DNA of 64,000 bases from Ruegeria sp. HKCCSA071 (GCF_017872555.1 NZ_JAEDOX010000001.1:1537941-1601940), one strand, 5' to 3'; numbered from the stretch's first letter, positions 20,133 through 29,798 are shown. Numbers and translations are program-made. The notes: generated by a model from the sequence alone, not told the origin.

Positions 20133-21311
20133 TTATTCTCCTTCCGGCGTGGTACGCACCGCACCGCGCGGCAAGGTCAGCGCCTTGACCAGCAGTTCTA
20201 TATCCTTTCGGAACTCGTTCATGCTTTCCTGACGGCCCGCCGAAATCTCTTCAAGAATGCGCAGCAGCTGCACATCCATCGAGCGCAGGCGCATCCGGCT
20301 TTCGGCGTCGATGCCTTCACCCGCGCCGTGATCGCGCATGTGATCCAGCAAGGCTTCCTGACCTAGGGCCACGCGTTCCAAAGCCGAGGTGACGCCTTCG
20401 GTATTGGCCTGACGGTTGTTCATCTCACCGATCACATCGACCAGCAAACCCAACTTGGCGGAAACCTCGGCGCGCTCGCTTTCCTGCGCTGAAAACAGAT
20501 CCTGCAACGCATCCATCTGTTCTGACATGGCGTCCAGCACCGGTGTGAGCACGGCAATTTCGGCACCGCCTTCTTCTCCACCCGCGAAACCTACACGGGT
20601 GATCGAAGACAGCCATTCTTCAAGCTCGCGATAGAAACGGTTCTGGCCGTGCCCTGCGAAAACTTCGAGCAGACCGACGATCAGCGAGCCGGCCAGACCC
20701 AGCAGAGACGATCCGAACGCAACGCCCATCCCCTGCAACTGCGCTTCCAGCCCGGTCATCAGGCGGTTGAACACGGCCAGCCCTTCTTCGCCCTCTTGCG
20801 GATTAAGGCTGCGGATCGTATCGACGATGGCAGGTACGGTTGTCGCCAAACCGAAGAATGTGCCCAAAAGACCCAGATAGATCAGCACGTTGGTGATATA
20901 GCGGGTGATCTCCCGCTCTTCCTCGACCCGTTCGGCCACGGAATCCAGAATCGAGCGGGTTGAAGTGGAGCTGATCTGCGACCGCGCGCCCCGTTCGCGC
21001 AGCAATGAGGCCAAAGGAGCCAGCAATTGCGGCGTGCGGGCGTCTTCGCGCACTACACCGCCAACAAAAGCCTCGATCCAGCGCACGGATCCGATCAGTT
21101 GTGTCACCTGATAGAAACAGGCGAGAACGCCGATCAGAAACACCATCAGGATAAAGCCGTTCAGATACGGGTTGGCGAAGAACACCGGCAACACATAGGG
21201 CAGCGCCAGAAACACACCCAGCCCGGACAGGCCGATCGCCATCAACATCAACAGAATCTGCCGTGTTGGATGCGAGAAATGGGGTCTCGCGCCCTGATGT
21301 GCCTGCGCCAT
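20133..21311 (-). CDS. MotA/TolQ/ExbB-family proton channel-like protein
   Basis: A 392-residue membrane protein with predicted helices at about 18-40, 50-70, 141-163 and 197-220. The last two carry the family pattern YLGLLGTFFGLATTVP and GMGVAFGSSLLGLAGSLIVG. A cytoplasmic segment lies between helices 2 and 3, and a long soluble, partly coiled C-terminal part ends with EISAGRQESMNEFRKDIE. It is the first gene of a two-gene operon with the MotB-like protein. The role is inferred as the proton-conducting half of an ion-driven envelope machine. Confidence 0.85.
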   Translation of the reverse strand: MAQAHQGARPHFSHPTRQILLMLMAIGLSGLGVFLALPYVLPVFFANPYLNGFILMVFLIGVLACFYQVTQLIGSVRWIEAFVGGVVREDARTPQLLAPLASLLRERGARSQISSTSTRSILDSVAERVEEEREITRYITNVLIYLGLLGTFFGLATTVPAIVDTIRSLNPQEGEEGLAVFNRLMTGLEAQLQGMGVAFGSSLLGLAGSLIVGLLEVFAGHGQNRFYRELEEWLSSITRVGFAGGEEGGAEIAVLTPVLDAMSEQMDALQDLFSAQESERAEVSAKLGLLVDVIGEMNNRQANTEGVTSALERVALGQEALLDHMRDHGAGEGIDAESRMRLRSMDVQLLRILEEISAGRQESMNEFRKDIELLVKALTLPRGAVRTTPEGE

Positions 21312-21380
21312 GCGCGTGGTTCCCGGTATTTGCCTGCTCTGCGTCGAAACTAGCGAAATTCCACTGGTGACGCCAAGAGT

Positions 21381-21911
21381 TTATGCGGTAATACTGCGCA
21401 CCCGTTGCGCCAACCACTCAAGATCGGCGTCGCGCAGGCCGATCTCGGCCAGATGTTCGGCGGTATTGTACAGGTATTCGTCATTCGGGCCGCGCCCGCC
21501 AACCGCATGGGCGATGATCCGGGCCTGATCCTCCAACGGCATCCCGCCGCAATACTGCACATGGTCGGCATCGATCACATAGGTCACGGCGTTGACAATG
21601 TCGCCATTTTCCAGATGCACATCCAGCATACGTTCGACATAGGCCGACGAGATCAGCTCGCGCTCGCGCAGTTCGTGCAGAGTGCGGTCTTCGTGACCGG
21701 TTTCAACCGCAAGGGCCAAACCGGTGCAACTGGCGTTCGCCTGCTCGTCCAGCGCCAGCACCAGCCCCGGCTCTTCCTCGGTCCCCCGGTGGTGGATCGA
21801 GCTCATGCAGAAGGACCGGGCATAGCCATGCAGTGTCGCGCGTTCGCTGCGCGCGACCGGAAAGCCCGGATTCCACAGCAGCGATCCATAACCGAAAACC
21901 CACATCGTCAT
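21381..21911 (-). CDS. Gamma-glutamylcyclotransferase (ChaC family)
   Basis: A 176-residue protein with the N-terminal signature VFGYGSLLWNPGF of the ChaC/GGCT fold and the region RERELISSAY that carries the catalytic-type glutamate. ChaC enzymes cleave glutathione to 5-oxoproline and Cys-Gly. The ATG at 21911 follows AAGGA at a good distance. Longer starts up to 22016 would overlap the divergent DUF2125 gene. Confidence 0.85.
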   Translation of the reverse strand: MTMWVFGYGSLLWNPGFPVARSERATLHGYARSFCMSSIHHRGTEEEPGLVLALDEQANASCTGLALAVETGHEDRTLHELRERELISSAYVERMLDVHLENGDIVNAVTYVIDADHVQYCGGMPLEDQARIIAHAVGGRGPNDEYLYNTAEHLAEIGLRDADLEWLAQRVRSITA

Positions 21912-21978
21912 TGCACTGGTCCTTGCCCGTTTGGGCCTATAAACATCAATTCCGAGGCAGGAAAAAGGGCCAAAGCTC

Positions 21979-22980
21979 ATGCGCCGTGTCATACGAGTGA
22001 TCATTTTTATCGGCATCCTTTGGAGCGCCTATTGGTTTGTCGCCGGATATGGTCTGCGCGCGGCAATCACTGGCTGGTTTGATCAACAACAGACGCGCGG
22101 CTGGCTGGCTGATTTCTCGGACGTGGCAACGGCAGGGTATCCGACCCATCACGTGACCCGACTGAACAACCCGGCCCTTGCAGATCCGGTGAATGGCACA
22201 GCCTGGCGCGCGGACTGGATCGAATTCGAAAGCCCCGCGATCTGGCCAGGCCGGCAGGTGCTGCGGTTCGCCGAAACGCCGCAACGACTGTCTTACTACG
22301 ATCAAACTTCAACGATTGTCGCCGATGAATTGATTGCGGAACTACAGTTGCAACCCGGCGTTTCGCTTGTGCTTGAAAAACTGGCGCTGACGGCAGGGGC
22401 GTGGTCGGTGACCGAGAACACCACTGCACTGGCCGCCGGGGACACCCTGAGCCTGATCATGGCGCAAACATCCCTGCCCGAAGCCTATGCCATTACCGCC
22501 CGCGCGGATGGGTTCACACCCGGTGACCGGTTGCGGGCCCTTATGAATTCGGCCGCGTCGCTGCCGCAGTCCTTCGAAACGCTGGAACTGGACATGGTCA
22601 CCACGTTCAGCAAAGTCTGGGACAGATCGGCGCTGGAGGACAGCAGACCGCAGCCCGTGGCCATCGACCTGCGACTGGCCGAGATCAAATGGGGTGGATT
22701 GCGTTTGTTTGCGGCTGGGAAACTGGATTTAGACGCGCAGGGTGTTCCCAGTGGTGAGATCGCCGTCAAAGCCGAGAACTGGCGTGATATGATCGACATG
22801 GCAAACGCGGCAGGCGCCCTGCCCGATCAGGCGGTTGATCCTGTCACCCGTGCACTGAACTTTCTGGCAGGGCTGGGCGGCAACCCCAACGCACTGGACC
22901 TTCGGCTAAACTTCCGGGACGGTTTTGTCGCTCTGGGGCCGGTGCCGCTGGGCCCTGCCCCGCGGCTGATCTTGCGTTAA
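21979..22980 (+). CDS. DUF2125 domain-containing membrane-anchored protein
   Basis: A 333-residue protein with an N-terminal hydrophobic segment at about 4-24 (VIRVIIFIGILWSAYWFVAG) that acts as an uncleaved anchor or signal. It continues into the alphaproteobacterial DUF2125 domain (WFDQQQTRGWLADF, YPTHHVTRLNNPALADP). Such proteins are predicted to lie in the periplasm and have no known function. Its 3' end overlaps the convergent extensin-like gene by 4 bases. Confidence 0.8.
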   Translation: MRRVIRVIIFIGILWSAYWFVAGYGLRAAITGWFDQQQTRGWLADFSDVATAGYPTHHVTRLNNPALADPVNGTAWRADWIEFESPAIWPGRQVLRFAETPQRLSYYDQTSTIVADELIAELQLQPGVSLVLEKLALTAGAWSVTENTTALAAGDTLSLIMAQTSLPEAYAITARADGFTPGDRLRALMNSAASLPQSFETLELDMVTTFSKVWDRSALEDSRPQPVAIDLRLAEIKWGGLRLFAAGKLDLDAQGVPSGEIAVKAENWRDMIDMANAAGALPDQAVDPVTRALNFLAGLGGNPNALDLRLNFRDGFVALGPVPLGPAPRLILR

Positions 22981-23828
22981 CGGCAATACGTTCCGCTGCG
23001 GTAGCGTGCCGTATCAAGATGGAAATGATCCCGATGGTAGCTGTCCGAGTTCGGCCCCAATACAGTGCCGAACGGGCCACACGCGCCGCGCCAGATCTTC
23101 TGCAATTGCTTCTTTGACGGGTTCTTGCGCCATCCTGCGAGGACGGTCACCACCTCACCATCGGCCATTTTGAAGGCTGAAATATCGATAGCCCGTCCTT
23201 TGCCGTGCTCGGAAATCCGCGCGCCTTTGCGGTTGTTGCGGGTTCGGCAGGCATAATGAGCCGCCACCTGCAACTCGACCACGGGGCCGCGGCGTTTGAA
23301 GGTGGGTTTGACTGTCTTGTCGACCCATTTGTTCAGCGCAACGGCGGTGCCGCAATCCATTGTCGCCGGACGGCTGAGTGCCACACCGGAAACAGAGGTG
23401 ATCTGCACCGCATCTTTTACGCCACAGGCCGAGTTGTTGCTGCCGACCCTGCCGACGGGCTTGCCCTGAATTGCGATATCTCCGCAAACAGACCCTTTGC
23501 GCAGCTTGCGCTTTTTGAAAAGCACCTGCTGTTCAAGCGATTCAGGTCTCATGTAAGGCATCAACGACGTATCGGGCCCCAGCAGTGGCAATTCCGAAGG
23601 TCGCGCCAGTGCAGCAGTGACCTGCGGTGAAACCGGACGTGAGATGGGGCGCAGATCGGTTATGGCCGCGACGGACACCGGGGCAACAGCGGACACAACC
23701 TGAACGTTGTGCTGGTCCAGAATCGGACGTGCAGGAGGAACCAGAGATCGTTCCAGAGGTGCTGCCTGTGTCGCCAAGGCGCACAACGCCATGATCCCGA
23801 TCAGAAATTGCCCCCGGTAAAACCTCAT
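22977..23828 (-). CDS. Extensin family protein (extensin-like C-terminal domain), exported
   Basis: A 283-residue protein with a signal peptide (GQFLIGIMALCALATQAAP). The C-terminal domain (about 115-283) is of the extensin-like type widespread in alphaproteobacteria: cysteines in SVCGDIAIQG, SACGVKDAV, MDCGTAVALN, YACRTRN and GACGPFG, and the DNA of a D,D-peptidase-like fold in SEHGKGRAIDIS and HRDHFHLDTARY. These His/Asp motifs resemble zinc peptidoglycan peptidases, so a cell-wall role is plausible. It overlaps tyrC by 4 bases. Confidence 0.8.
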   Translation of the reverse strand: MRFYRGQFLIGIMALCALATQAAPLERSLVPPARPILDQHNVQVVSAVAPVSVAAITDLRPISRPVSPQVTAALARPSELPLLGPDTSLMPYMRPESLEQQVLFKKRKLRKGSVCGDIAIQGKPVGRVGSNNSACGVKDAVQITSVSGVALSRPATMDCGTAVALNKWVDKTVKPTFKRRGPVVELQVAAHYACRTRNNRKGARISEHGKGRAIDISAFKMADGEVVTVLAGWRKNPSKKQLQKIWRGACGPFGTVLGPNSDSYHRDHFHLDTARYRSGTYCR

Positions 23829-24745
23829 GAACTTGCCTTTCCCCGCCCGAAATCCGGTGCGTCGGTGTCCTGCCCCGCATCGATGATGCCGCGACGAATA
23901 GCACGGGTATGGGTGAAGTAGTCAAACAAATGTTCCCCGTCCCCGGTGCGGATGGCACGTTGCAGCGCAAACAGCTCTTCCGTGAACCGGCCCAGGATTT
24001 CCAGTGTCGCGTCTTTATTGGACAGGAACACATCACGCCACATGGTCGGGTCCGATGCCGCGATGCGGGTGAAATCCCGAAAACCCGCGGCCGAGTATTT
24101 GATCACTTCACTATCGGTCACCCGGCGCAGATCGTCGGCCACACCAACCATCGTATAGGCAATCAGGTGCGGCGCATGAGAGGTCACGGCCAGAACCAGA
24201 TCGTGATGATCCGCGTCCATCTCATCGACATAGGACCCCATACCTTCCCACAGCGCCCGAAGGCGGGCGATTGCATCCGGGTCAGTCCCTTCGACAGGCA
24301 CCAGCAGGCACCAGCGATTATCGAACAATTTGGCAAAACCCGATTCCGGACCGGAATGCTCCGTCCCAGCCAAAGGATGCGCGGGAATGAAATGCACACC
24401 TTCGGGGACATGCGGCTGAACTGCCTGAATGACATGCTGTTTGACCGACCCCACATCCGACAGGGTCGCGCCGGGCTTGAGCACGGGTGCGATGTCTTCT
24501 GCGACGGCCCCCATTGCCCCCACAGGCACGCAAAGAACGACAAGATCCGCACCTTCGACCGCTTCGCGCGCCGTGTCACAGACGCGGTCGCATAGCCCGA
24601 TTCTGCGCGCCGTGTCACGTGTCGCTTCGGACCGGGCATAGCCGGTCACTTCCCCAGCCAGGCCCCCACGCTTGATCGCCCAGAACATGGAGGAGGCAAT
24701 CAGGCCCAGCCCGATCAGCGCAACCCGGTCGTATATCTGGCTCAT
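23825..24745 (-). CDS. tyrC: Prephenate/arogenate dehydrogenase family protein
   Basis: A 306-residue NAD(P)-dependent dehydrogenase of tyrosine biosynthesis (TyrA/TyrC type). The N-terminal Rossmann motif is [17 protein letters not shown]. The central segment [14 protein letters not shown] and the helical C-terminal dimer domain are typical. It overlaps hisC by 4 bases. Together they can make tyrosine, because HisC-type aminotransferases often also use aromatic substrates. Confidence 0.88.
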   Translation of the reverse strand: MSQIYDRVALIGLGLIASSMFWAIKRGGLAGEVTGYARSEATRDTARRIGLCDRVCDTAREAVEGADLVVLCVPVGAMGAVAEDIAPVLKPGATLSDVGSVKQHVIQAVQPHVPEGVHFIPAHPLAGTEHSGPESGFAKLFDNRWCLLVPVEGTDPDAIARLRALWEGMGSYVDEMDADHHDLVLAVTSHAPHLIAYTMVGVADDLRRVTDSEVIKYSAAGFRDFTRIAASDPTMWRDVFLSNKDATLEILGRFTEELFALQRAIRTGDGEHLFDYFTHTRAIRRGIIDAGQDTDAPDFGRGKASS

Positions 24746-25827
24746 GCTGCACCCTCTTTGAATGCTGTAATCGCCGAAACAACGCGGCGGCAGGCTTCCT
24801 CATCGCCCACGGTGATCCGCAGGGCATTCGGCAGGTTGTAGCCTGCAACCCGGCGGACAATCAAACCCTGCGTCTTCAGATAGTCGTCACAGGCCTCGGC
24901 CTCGGCCCTATCGCCAAAACGCGCGAGGATGAAGTTGGTGCAGGACGGGTCCGAGGGCACGCCGATCTTGTCCAGCTCCTCGGCCAGCCACACCCGAAGG
25001 CGCGCATTTTCGGATTGGCAGAACGTCAGGAATTCGATGTCGCTGATCGCAGCTTCGGCCGCGGCCAGGGCTGTCAAAGACAGGTTAAAGGGCTGACGCA
25101 CCCGGTTCAGTACATCGATAATCGATTGGTGCGCATATCCCCAGCCGACCCGCATCCCGCCCAGCCCGTACACTTTCGAGAATGTGCGGGTCATGATCAC
25201 GTTCTCATACGCATCCACCAAAGACGCGCCACCATCGAAATCGTCAACGAACTCGGCATAGGCACCGTCCAGAACCATCAGGCAGGTATCAGGCAGACCC
25301 TGCGCCAGACGGTCCAGTTCGTCGTTCGAGATCATGGTCGAGGTCGGGTTACCGGGGTTGGTGACAAACACGATCCGCGTCTGGCTGGTTACGGCGGCCA
25401 GAATGGCATCCACATCGACTTTGCGGTCGCGCTCGGCCACCATGACCGGTGCGGCACCTGCCATGCGGGCGATGATCGGGTACATGGAGAACCCGTGCTC
25501 GGTATAGATCACCTCATCCCCCGGCCCCGCATAGGCCTGAGCGATGAATTGCAGCACCTCGTCGCTGCCGACACCGCAGATGATCTGCGCAGGGTCCAGC
25601 CCGTGACGTGCGCCGATGGCCGCGCGCAAACTGGCGTGGTCGGTGTTGGGGTACCGATGCAAAGTGGCCGCGCTGTCGCGCACCGCCTCAATCGCCTTGG
25701 GGCTGGGGCCGAACGGATTCTCGTTCGAGCTCAGCTTGATCACATGCTCAACACCCGCCACATGCGACTGGCCGCCCTGATAAAGCGCGATGTCCATAAT
25801 GCCGGGTTGCGGGGTGATCTTGGTCAT
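24742..25827 (-). CDS. hisC: Histidinol-phosphate aminotransferase
   Basis: A 361-residue fold-type I PLP aminotransferase of histidine synthesis. The PLP lysine is K218 in [17 protein letters not shown], and [11 protein letters not shown] and TNPGNPTST are the family motifs. The neighbour tyrC suggests a dual histidine/aromatic role, as in other alphaproteobacteria. The ATG at 25827 follows a GGAG site. Confidence 0.9.
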   Translation of the reverse strand: MTKITPQPGIMDIALYQGGQSHVAGVEHVIKLSSNENPFGPSPKAIEAVRDSAATLHRYPNTDHASLRAAIGARHGLDPAQIICGVGSDEVLQFIAQAYAGPGDEVIYTEHGFSMYPIIARMAGAAPVMVAERDRKVDVDAILAAVTSQTRIVFVTNPGNPTSTMISNDELDRLAQGLPDTCLMVLDGAYAEFVDDFDGGASLVDAYENVIMTRTFSKVYGLGGMRVGWGYAHQSIIDVLNRVRQPFNLSLTALAAAEAAISDIEFLTFCQSENARLRVWLAEELDKIGVPSDPSCTNFILARFGDRAEAEACDDYLKTQGLIVRRVAGYNLPNALRITVGDEEACRRVVSAITAFKEGAA

Positions 25828-25891
25828 GAGAGGCTCCGTTGAATGGGCCCCTCATACCTGTCTCAACGGATTGAGAAAAGCGGCAATTCCA

Positions 25892-27307
25892 TCATGCGGC
25901 CTTGAAGCGCGCAGTCACCGGGTCGGCGTTGTAATAAGGCACGAATTCCTCGGTGCGGCGCGACAGGTCATTGACACTGTCGATGATGAACTGGACCGTT
26001 TCCTCGCTCATCAGGTACGAGAAATTCAGGCGTACCCAGCCGGGTTTTTTCATCTCTTCCCCCGCAGACAAGGCCGCGTGCAATGCCTCGGACGCGGCGC
26101 GATCAATCCCCAGAAGGCGGTGGGCATAAGGCCCTGCGCAGGCACAGCCGCCTCGTGCCTGAATGCCGTAGACGTCGCTGAGCATCCGGGTAAACAGCTG
26201 CTGATGCACAGGCTGTCCCGCGTTGTCGCGCACGAGGAAAGAGAAGATCGGCAGGCGATGCGGGTGATTGACCCCAAGCAAGGTCAGTTTCGGATTATCC
26301 TTCCACCCGTCCAGCGCCATCTGGTTGTACTGCGCCTCGCGCCTTGCAATTTCTTCCGTGCCGACGACATCTTTGACGATAAAGGCCAGCGCCGCGCGGA
26401 TGTCGCCAATCACGTTGGGCGTTCCCGCCTCTTCCCGCGCAGACAGGTCCGCGCTGTAGTCATGCCGCCACGGTGATACGAAACTGACGGTGCCGCCACC
26501 CGGCCAGCTGGGGCAGTTCCGTTTGGCCGCGGCCCGGTTTACGATCAGAACACCCGACGCCCCCGGACCGCCCGGGAACTTGTGCGGGGAAACGACGATC
26601 GCATCCTTGCGCGCGTCCACCGGCCCCATATCCATCGGCAGGTAAGGCCCGCCCCCGGCGTAATCCCAAATCGCCACAGCGCCGTGCGCCTTGAGCAACC
26701 GTGTCACCGGATCAGGGTCTGTGACAATTCCGGTTACATTGGACGCCGCCGAAAAGGAACCGATCAGAAGATCTGCGCCTGAATGGGTCAACAGCGCGCT
26801 TTCCAGCGCCCCCAGGTCAATCCCGCCACCTTCGGCCTCGGGGATTTCAACCACAAGTGCCTTGCTTTCCCGCCAAGGCAGGATGTTCGAGTGATGCTCG
26901 TACGGACCAATCAAGACAACCGGTTGGTCGGCCTCTGCCACCCCGAGCAGGCTGACCAACCGGTTGAGCCCCGCAGTGGCGCCAGACCCGGTGAAGATCA
27001 CCGCATCCTCTTCCTGGGCACCAACAATGCGGGCTATTTCCGCCCGCGCCTCGCGGCGCAGATGTGTCATGTAAGATCCGCAGTAAGAGGCCTCGGTGTG
27101 GCTGTTCGCGTAAAACGGCAACACATGTTGCGCCACAAAGTCTTCGACCTGCCGCAAGGCGCGACCCGAAGCGACGTAATCCGCATAGACAAGCGGCACG
27201 TCTCCATGCAGACCCGGGATCAGAACATTCTCTCCGATCAGCCCATCGCGCAGGTTTGAATTGTGAGCGGTGGAACAGAGTTCCGCACGAAACTTGGACA
27301 GGGACAT
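25892..27307 (-). CDS. Class V aminotransferase / cysteine desulfurase-like PLP enzyme
   Basis: A 471-residue fold-type I PLP protein of the class V group. The PLP lysine is K243 in SPHKFPGGPGASG. A cysteine loop, ARGGCACAGPYAH with C388 and C390, occupies the place of the catalytic Cys loop of cysteine desulfurases. EHHSNILPW is typical of the SufS/selenocysteine-lyase branch. It is not beside iron-sulfur assembly genes and is divergently transcribed from an Lrp-type regulator, which suggests an amino-acid-responsive catabolic role. The exact substrate is unknown. The ATG at 27307 has AGGAG 8 bases upstream. Confidence 0.8.
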   Translation of the reverse strand: MSLSKFRAELCSTAHNSNLRDGLIGENVLIPGLHGDVPLVYADYVASGRALRQVEDFVAQHVLPFYANSHTEASYCGSYMTHLRREARAEIARIVGAQEEDAVIFTGSGATAGLNRLVSLLGVAEADQPVVLIGPYEHHSNILPWRESKALVVEIPEAEGGGIDLGALESALLTHSGADLLIGSFSAASNVTGIVTDPDPVTRLLKAHGAVAIWDYAGGGPYLPMDMGPVDARKDAIVVSPHKFPGGPGASGVLIVNRAAAKRNCPSWPGGGTVSFVSPWRHDYSADLSAREEAGTPNVIGDIRAALAFIVKDVVGTEEIARREAQYNQMALDGWKDNPKLTLLGVNHPHRLPIFSFLVRDNAGQPVHQQLFTRMLSDVYGIQARGGCACAGPYAHRLLGIDRAASEALHAALSAGEEMKKPGWVRLNFSYLMSEETVQFIIDSVNDLSRRTEEFVPYYNADPVTARFKAA

Positions 27308-27409
27308 TGCATTGGCTCCTAACTGTCCAACTAATGTGATTTATTAATCGCGTGAAAACTTCACCTATTATTGCGTAGATTTTAAAAACTTTGTGTCATA
27401 TGATCAAAC
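27308..27409. promoter_or_regulatory. Divergent promoter region with Lrp-type operator candidate
   Basis: A 102-base AT-rich gap between the class V aminotransferase and the lrp-like gene. It contains the inverted repeat GTGAA-AAC-TTCAC at 27352-27364, flanked by A/T tracts, as expected for Lrp/AsnC binding. It would allow the regulator to control both itself and the enzyme. Confidence 0.45.
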
Positions 27410-27871
27410 ATGGCACAAAAATTAGATCAAATTGACACACGCCTTTTGAAAGAGCTGCAAAAGGACGCCACCCTGTCGCAACGAGAATTGGCGGATCGTG
27501 TGGGGCTTTCGCAGAACGCCTGCTGGCGCCGCCTGAAGGCTTTGAACGAAGATGGCGTCCTGATCGGCTCAACCGCCCGCATCGCACGCGAGAAATTGGG
27601 GCTGAGCCTTGTGGTCTTTGTCATGCTGCGCACGCGGCATCATTCGGCCGAGTGGCTACAGGCCTTTCGCAGCCACGTTCTGACGATCCCCGAGGTCGTG
27701 GATTTTCATCGTATCGGCGGTGACTACGATTATCAGCTGAAAGTCGTCACACAGGATATGGCGTCTTACGACAAGGTGTATCAACGGCTGATCGAAAAGG
27801 TCGAGCTGGACAGCGTCACGTCTTATTTCGCGATGGAAGCAATCGCCGAAGGTCGGCCCTTGCCGATTTGA
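27410..27871 (+). CDS. Lrp/AsnC family transcriptional regulator
   Basis: A 153-residue regulator. An N-terminal winged helix-turn-helix (about 5-60; LSQRELADRVGLSQNACWRRL is the recognition region) is followed by a RAM/ACT effector domain (about 65-150; HRIGGDYDYQLKVV). Divergent from the class V aminotransferase gene and likely its regulator. Its stop directly abuts the stop of the convergent LysR gene. Confidence 0.9.
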   Translation: MAQKLDQIDTRLLKELQKDATLSQRELADRVGLSQNACWRRLKALNEDGVLIGSTARIAREKLGLSLVVFVMLRTRHHSAEWLQAFRSHVLTIPEVVDFHRIGGDYDYQLKVVTQDMASYDKVYQRLIEKVELDSVTSYFAMEAIAEGRPLPI

Positions 27872-28744
27872 TTACGCCGTAAACAGCGGGCGTTTTTGTT
27901 TGAAAAAGGGCACCATGATATCGCGGAACGCGACCAGTCTTGCCGAAGGCCAAACATCCGAGTGCGCCACGATCCAGATATCTGCGTAGGGTTGCGGTGA
28001 AAGAACCGGAACCTGCACCAAGCCCCGAAGTGAGCGGCCCAGAAACACCGGCATGCGCACAACGCCCAACCCTGATTGTGCGGCACCCGCCATCGCAACC
28101 ATGTCATCAAAACGCATATGTATGCGCGAGTTCGGATAGATATTGTCGACACCGTCCGGCAGGTTCGGCTGCTTTTCATAAAGCAACCAATCCACGGGCG
28201 CGTTCGGATCTTGCTGCATTCGCGTGGCCCATTCAGGCGTGGCAAAACAAGCGCTGTGCTGTTGCGTCAGGCGCAGACCTTTCAACGTATCGCCGGGGTT
28301 GCGGCTGATCCGGATCGCTATGTCGGCTTCGCGCCGATTAAGATCCAGAATCTCGTTTGCTGCACGCACCTGCAAAGACACAGCAGGGTGCCTTTGAGCA
28401 AAATCACCTAGCGCCGGAGCCAGCACATGGGCAATTAAGAGTTGCGGCGCAGTTAAGGTCAGTTGCCCTTCCAACCGGGCATCCCGCCCTGACAAACCAC
28501 GCAGCATCGCATGTTCTGCGCTTTCCATCCGGGCAGCATATGCAGCGACAAGATGCGCTGCTTCTGTCGGCCGATACCCGTCGGTTAGCCTTTCGAACAG
28601 CACTTCGCCTGTCGCCGCTTCGGCGCGCGCTATACGGCGCGCGACAGTTGTGTAGTTGACGCCAAGCTCTTGTGCCGCGGCGGACAGGGTACGCCTGCGG
28701 ACCACGGCGAGTACGGCCCGGTAATCATCCCAATGAATATCCAT
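27872..28744 (-). CDS. LysR family transcriptional regulator
   Basis: A 290-residue LysR regulator. The N-terminal winged helix (about 1-60) contains RRRTLSAAAQELGVNYTTVARRIARAEA, and the effector domain follows from about 90. The ATG at 28744 is chosen because the longer start at 28801 runs into the intergenic operator region. The divergent DUF1330 gene is its likely target. Confidence 0.85.
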   Translation of the reverse strand: MDIHWDDYRAVLAVVRRRTLSAAAQELGVNYTTVARRIARAEAATGEVLFERLTDGYRPTEAAHLVAAYAARMESAEHAMLRGLSGRDARLEGQLTLTAPQLLIAHVLAPALGDFAQRHPAVSLQVRAANEILDLNRREADIAIRISRNPGDTLKGLRLTQQHSACFATPEWATRMQQDPNAPVDWLLYEKQPNLPDGVDNIYPNSRIHMRFDDMVAMAGAAQSGLGVVRMPVFLGRSLRGLVQVPVLSPQPYADIWIVAHSDVWPSARLVAFRDIMVPFFKQKRPLFTA

Positions 28745-28837
28745 ACATGCAAATTCGCACACCAGTGATGCAAATACACGCGTTTTCGCAAAGCAGATCA
28801 CACCCTAGCTTTTGCCCACACATCAAGGAGCAAAGCC
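28745..28837. promoter_or_regulatory. LysR / DUF1330 divergent control region
   Basis: A 93-base gap containing two copies of TGCAAAT (28748-28754 and 28769-28775). The second forms an imperfect inverted repeat with TTTTCGCA (28783-28790), as expected for LysR operators. An AAGGAG site precedes the DUF1330 gene. Confidence 0.35.
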
Positions 28838-29119
28838 ATGATCTATGCCTACGCAAAACTCACCGTAAAGAATCCCGACGCTCTGGCCGCTTATCGCGAG
28901 CAGGCCGGGCCTGCACTGGCCCGCCATGGCGGAAAGGTCGAACACGCGACTGCTGTAACAACCGCGCTGGACGGCACACCGGACTTGCCTGACGTTGCAG
29001 CCCTGCTTTCCTTTCCCAACCGGGACGCTGCACTGGGATGGATCTACGACCCGGAACTAAAAGACATTCACGAGCTGCGTCGCAGCGCAGGCGCGTCAGA
29101 TATCGTTCTGCTGGGCTGA
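28838..29119 (+). CDS. DUF1330 domain-containing protein
   Basis: A 93-residue ferredoxin-like alpha/beta-barrel (DUF1330) protein, with the family pattern YAKLTVKNPDALAAYREQAGP and the C-terminal LLSFPNRDAALGWI. Function of the family is unknown. It has a good AAGGAG ribosome site and lies divergent from a LysR gene that probably controls it. Confidence 0.8.
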   Translation: MIYAYAKLTVKNPDALAAYREQAGPALARHGGKVEHATAVTTALDGTPDLPDVAALLSFPNRDAALGWIYDPELKDIHELRRSAGASDIVLLG

Positions 29120-29127
29120 AAATGAAA

Positions 29128-29153
29128 AGAGCCGCACCCAAAGGTGCGGCTCT
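29128..29153 (-). terminator. Terminator of rpsD
   Basis: AGAGCCGCACC (29128-29138) and GGTGCGGCTCT (29143-29153) form an 11-bp stem with a 4-base loop. On the minus strand it is followed by TTTCATTTT, which suits rpsD. On the plus strand no T run follows, though the stem may also slow transcription of the DUF1330 gene. Confidence 0.8.
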
Positions 29154-29177
29154 GAATTCCAGGTCGGAATGCGAAGA

Positions 29178-29798
29178 TCAGTTCTTCGCGTAGAATTCGA
29201 CGACTAGGTTCGGCTCCATCATGACCGGGTACGGCACATCGCTCAGGCCCGGTGCGCGAACGAACGTTGCAGTCATTTTCGAGTGGTCGGCATCGATGTA
29301 GTCAGGAACATCACGCTCGGCCAGGGCAACAGCTTCCAGAACAACAGCCAGTTGCTTGGACTTGTCACGCACTTCGATGACGTCGCCTTCTTTGACGCGG
29401 TAGCTGGGGATGTTCACCCGCTTGCCGTTCACTTTGACGTGGCCGTGGTTCACGAACTGACGCGCAGCGAAGACGGTCGGTACGAACTTGGCGCGATAGA
29501 CGACGGCGTCCAGACGGCGCTCCAGCAGGCCGATCAGGTTTTCACCGGTGTCGCCTTTTACACGCTCGGCTTCGGCATAGATGCGGCGGAACTGCTTTTC
29601 GGTCAGGTCGCCGTAGTAGCCTTTCAGCTTCTGCTTGGCACGCAGCTGCAGACCGAAGTCTGACAGTTTGCCTTTGCGGCGCTGGCCGTGCTGGCCGGGG
29701 CCGTATTCACGACGGTTGACCGGGGATTTCGGACGACCCCAGATGTTTTCGCCCATCCGGCGGTCGATTTTGTACTTGGCAGACGTGCGTTTGGTCAC
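29178..29798 (-). CDS. rpsD: 30S ribosomal protein S4
   Basis: A 206-residue primary 16S rRNA-binding protein that nucleates 30S assembly. The N-terminal [19 protein letters not shown] and the S4 RNA-binding domain ([35 protein letters not shown] region, about 95-160) are clear. The start is GTG at 29798, with AAGGAG 9 bases upstream. It stands alone here, outside the alpha operon. It has its own promoter, a structured leader and a terminator. Confidence 0.95.
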   Translation of the reverse strand: MTKRTSAKYKIDRRMGENIWGRPKSPVNRREYGPGQHGQRRKGKLSDFGLQLRAKQKLKGYYGDLTEKQFRRIYAEAERVKGDTGENLIGLLERRLDAVVYRAKFVPTVFAARQFVNHGHVKVNGKRVNIPSYRVKEGDVIEVRDKSKQLAVVLEAVALAERDVPDYIDADHSKMTATFVRAPGLSDVPYPVMMEPNLVVEFYAKN

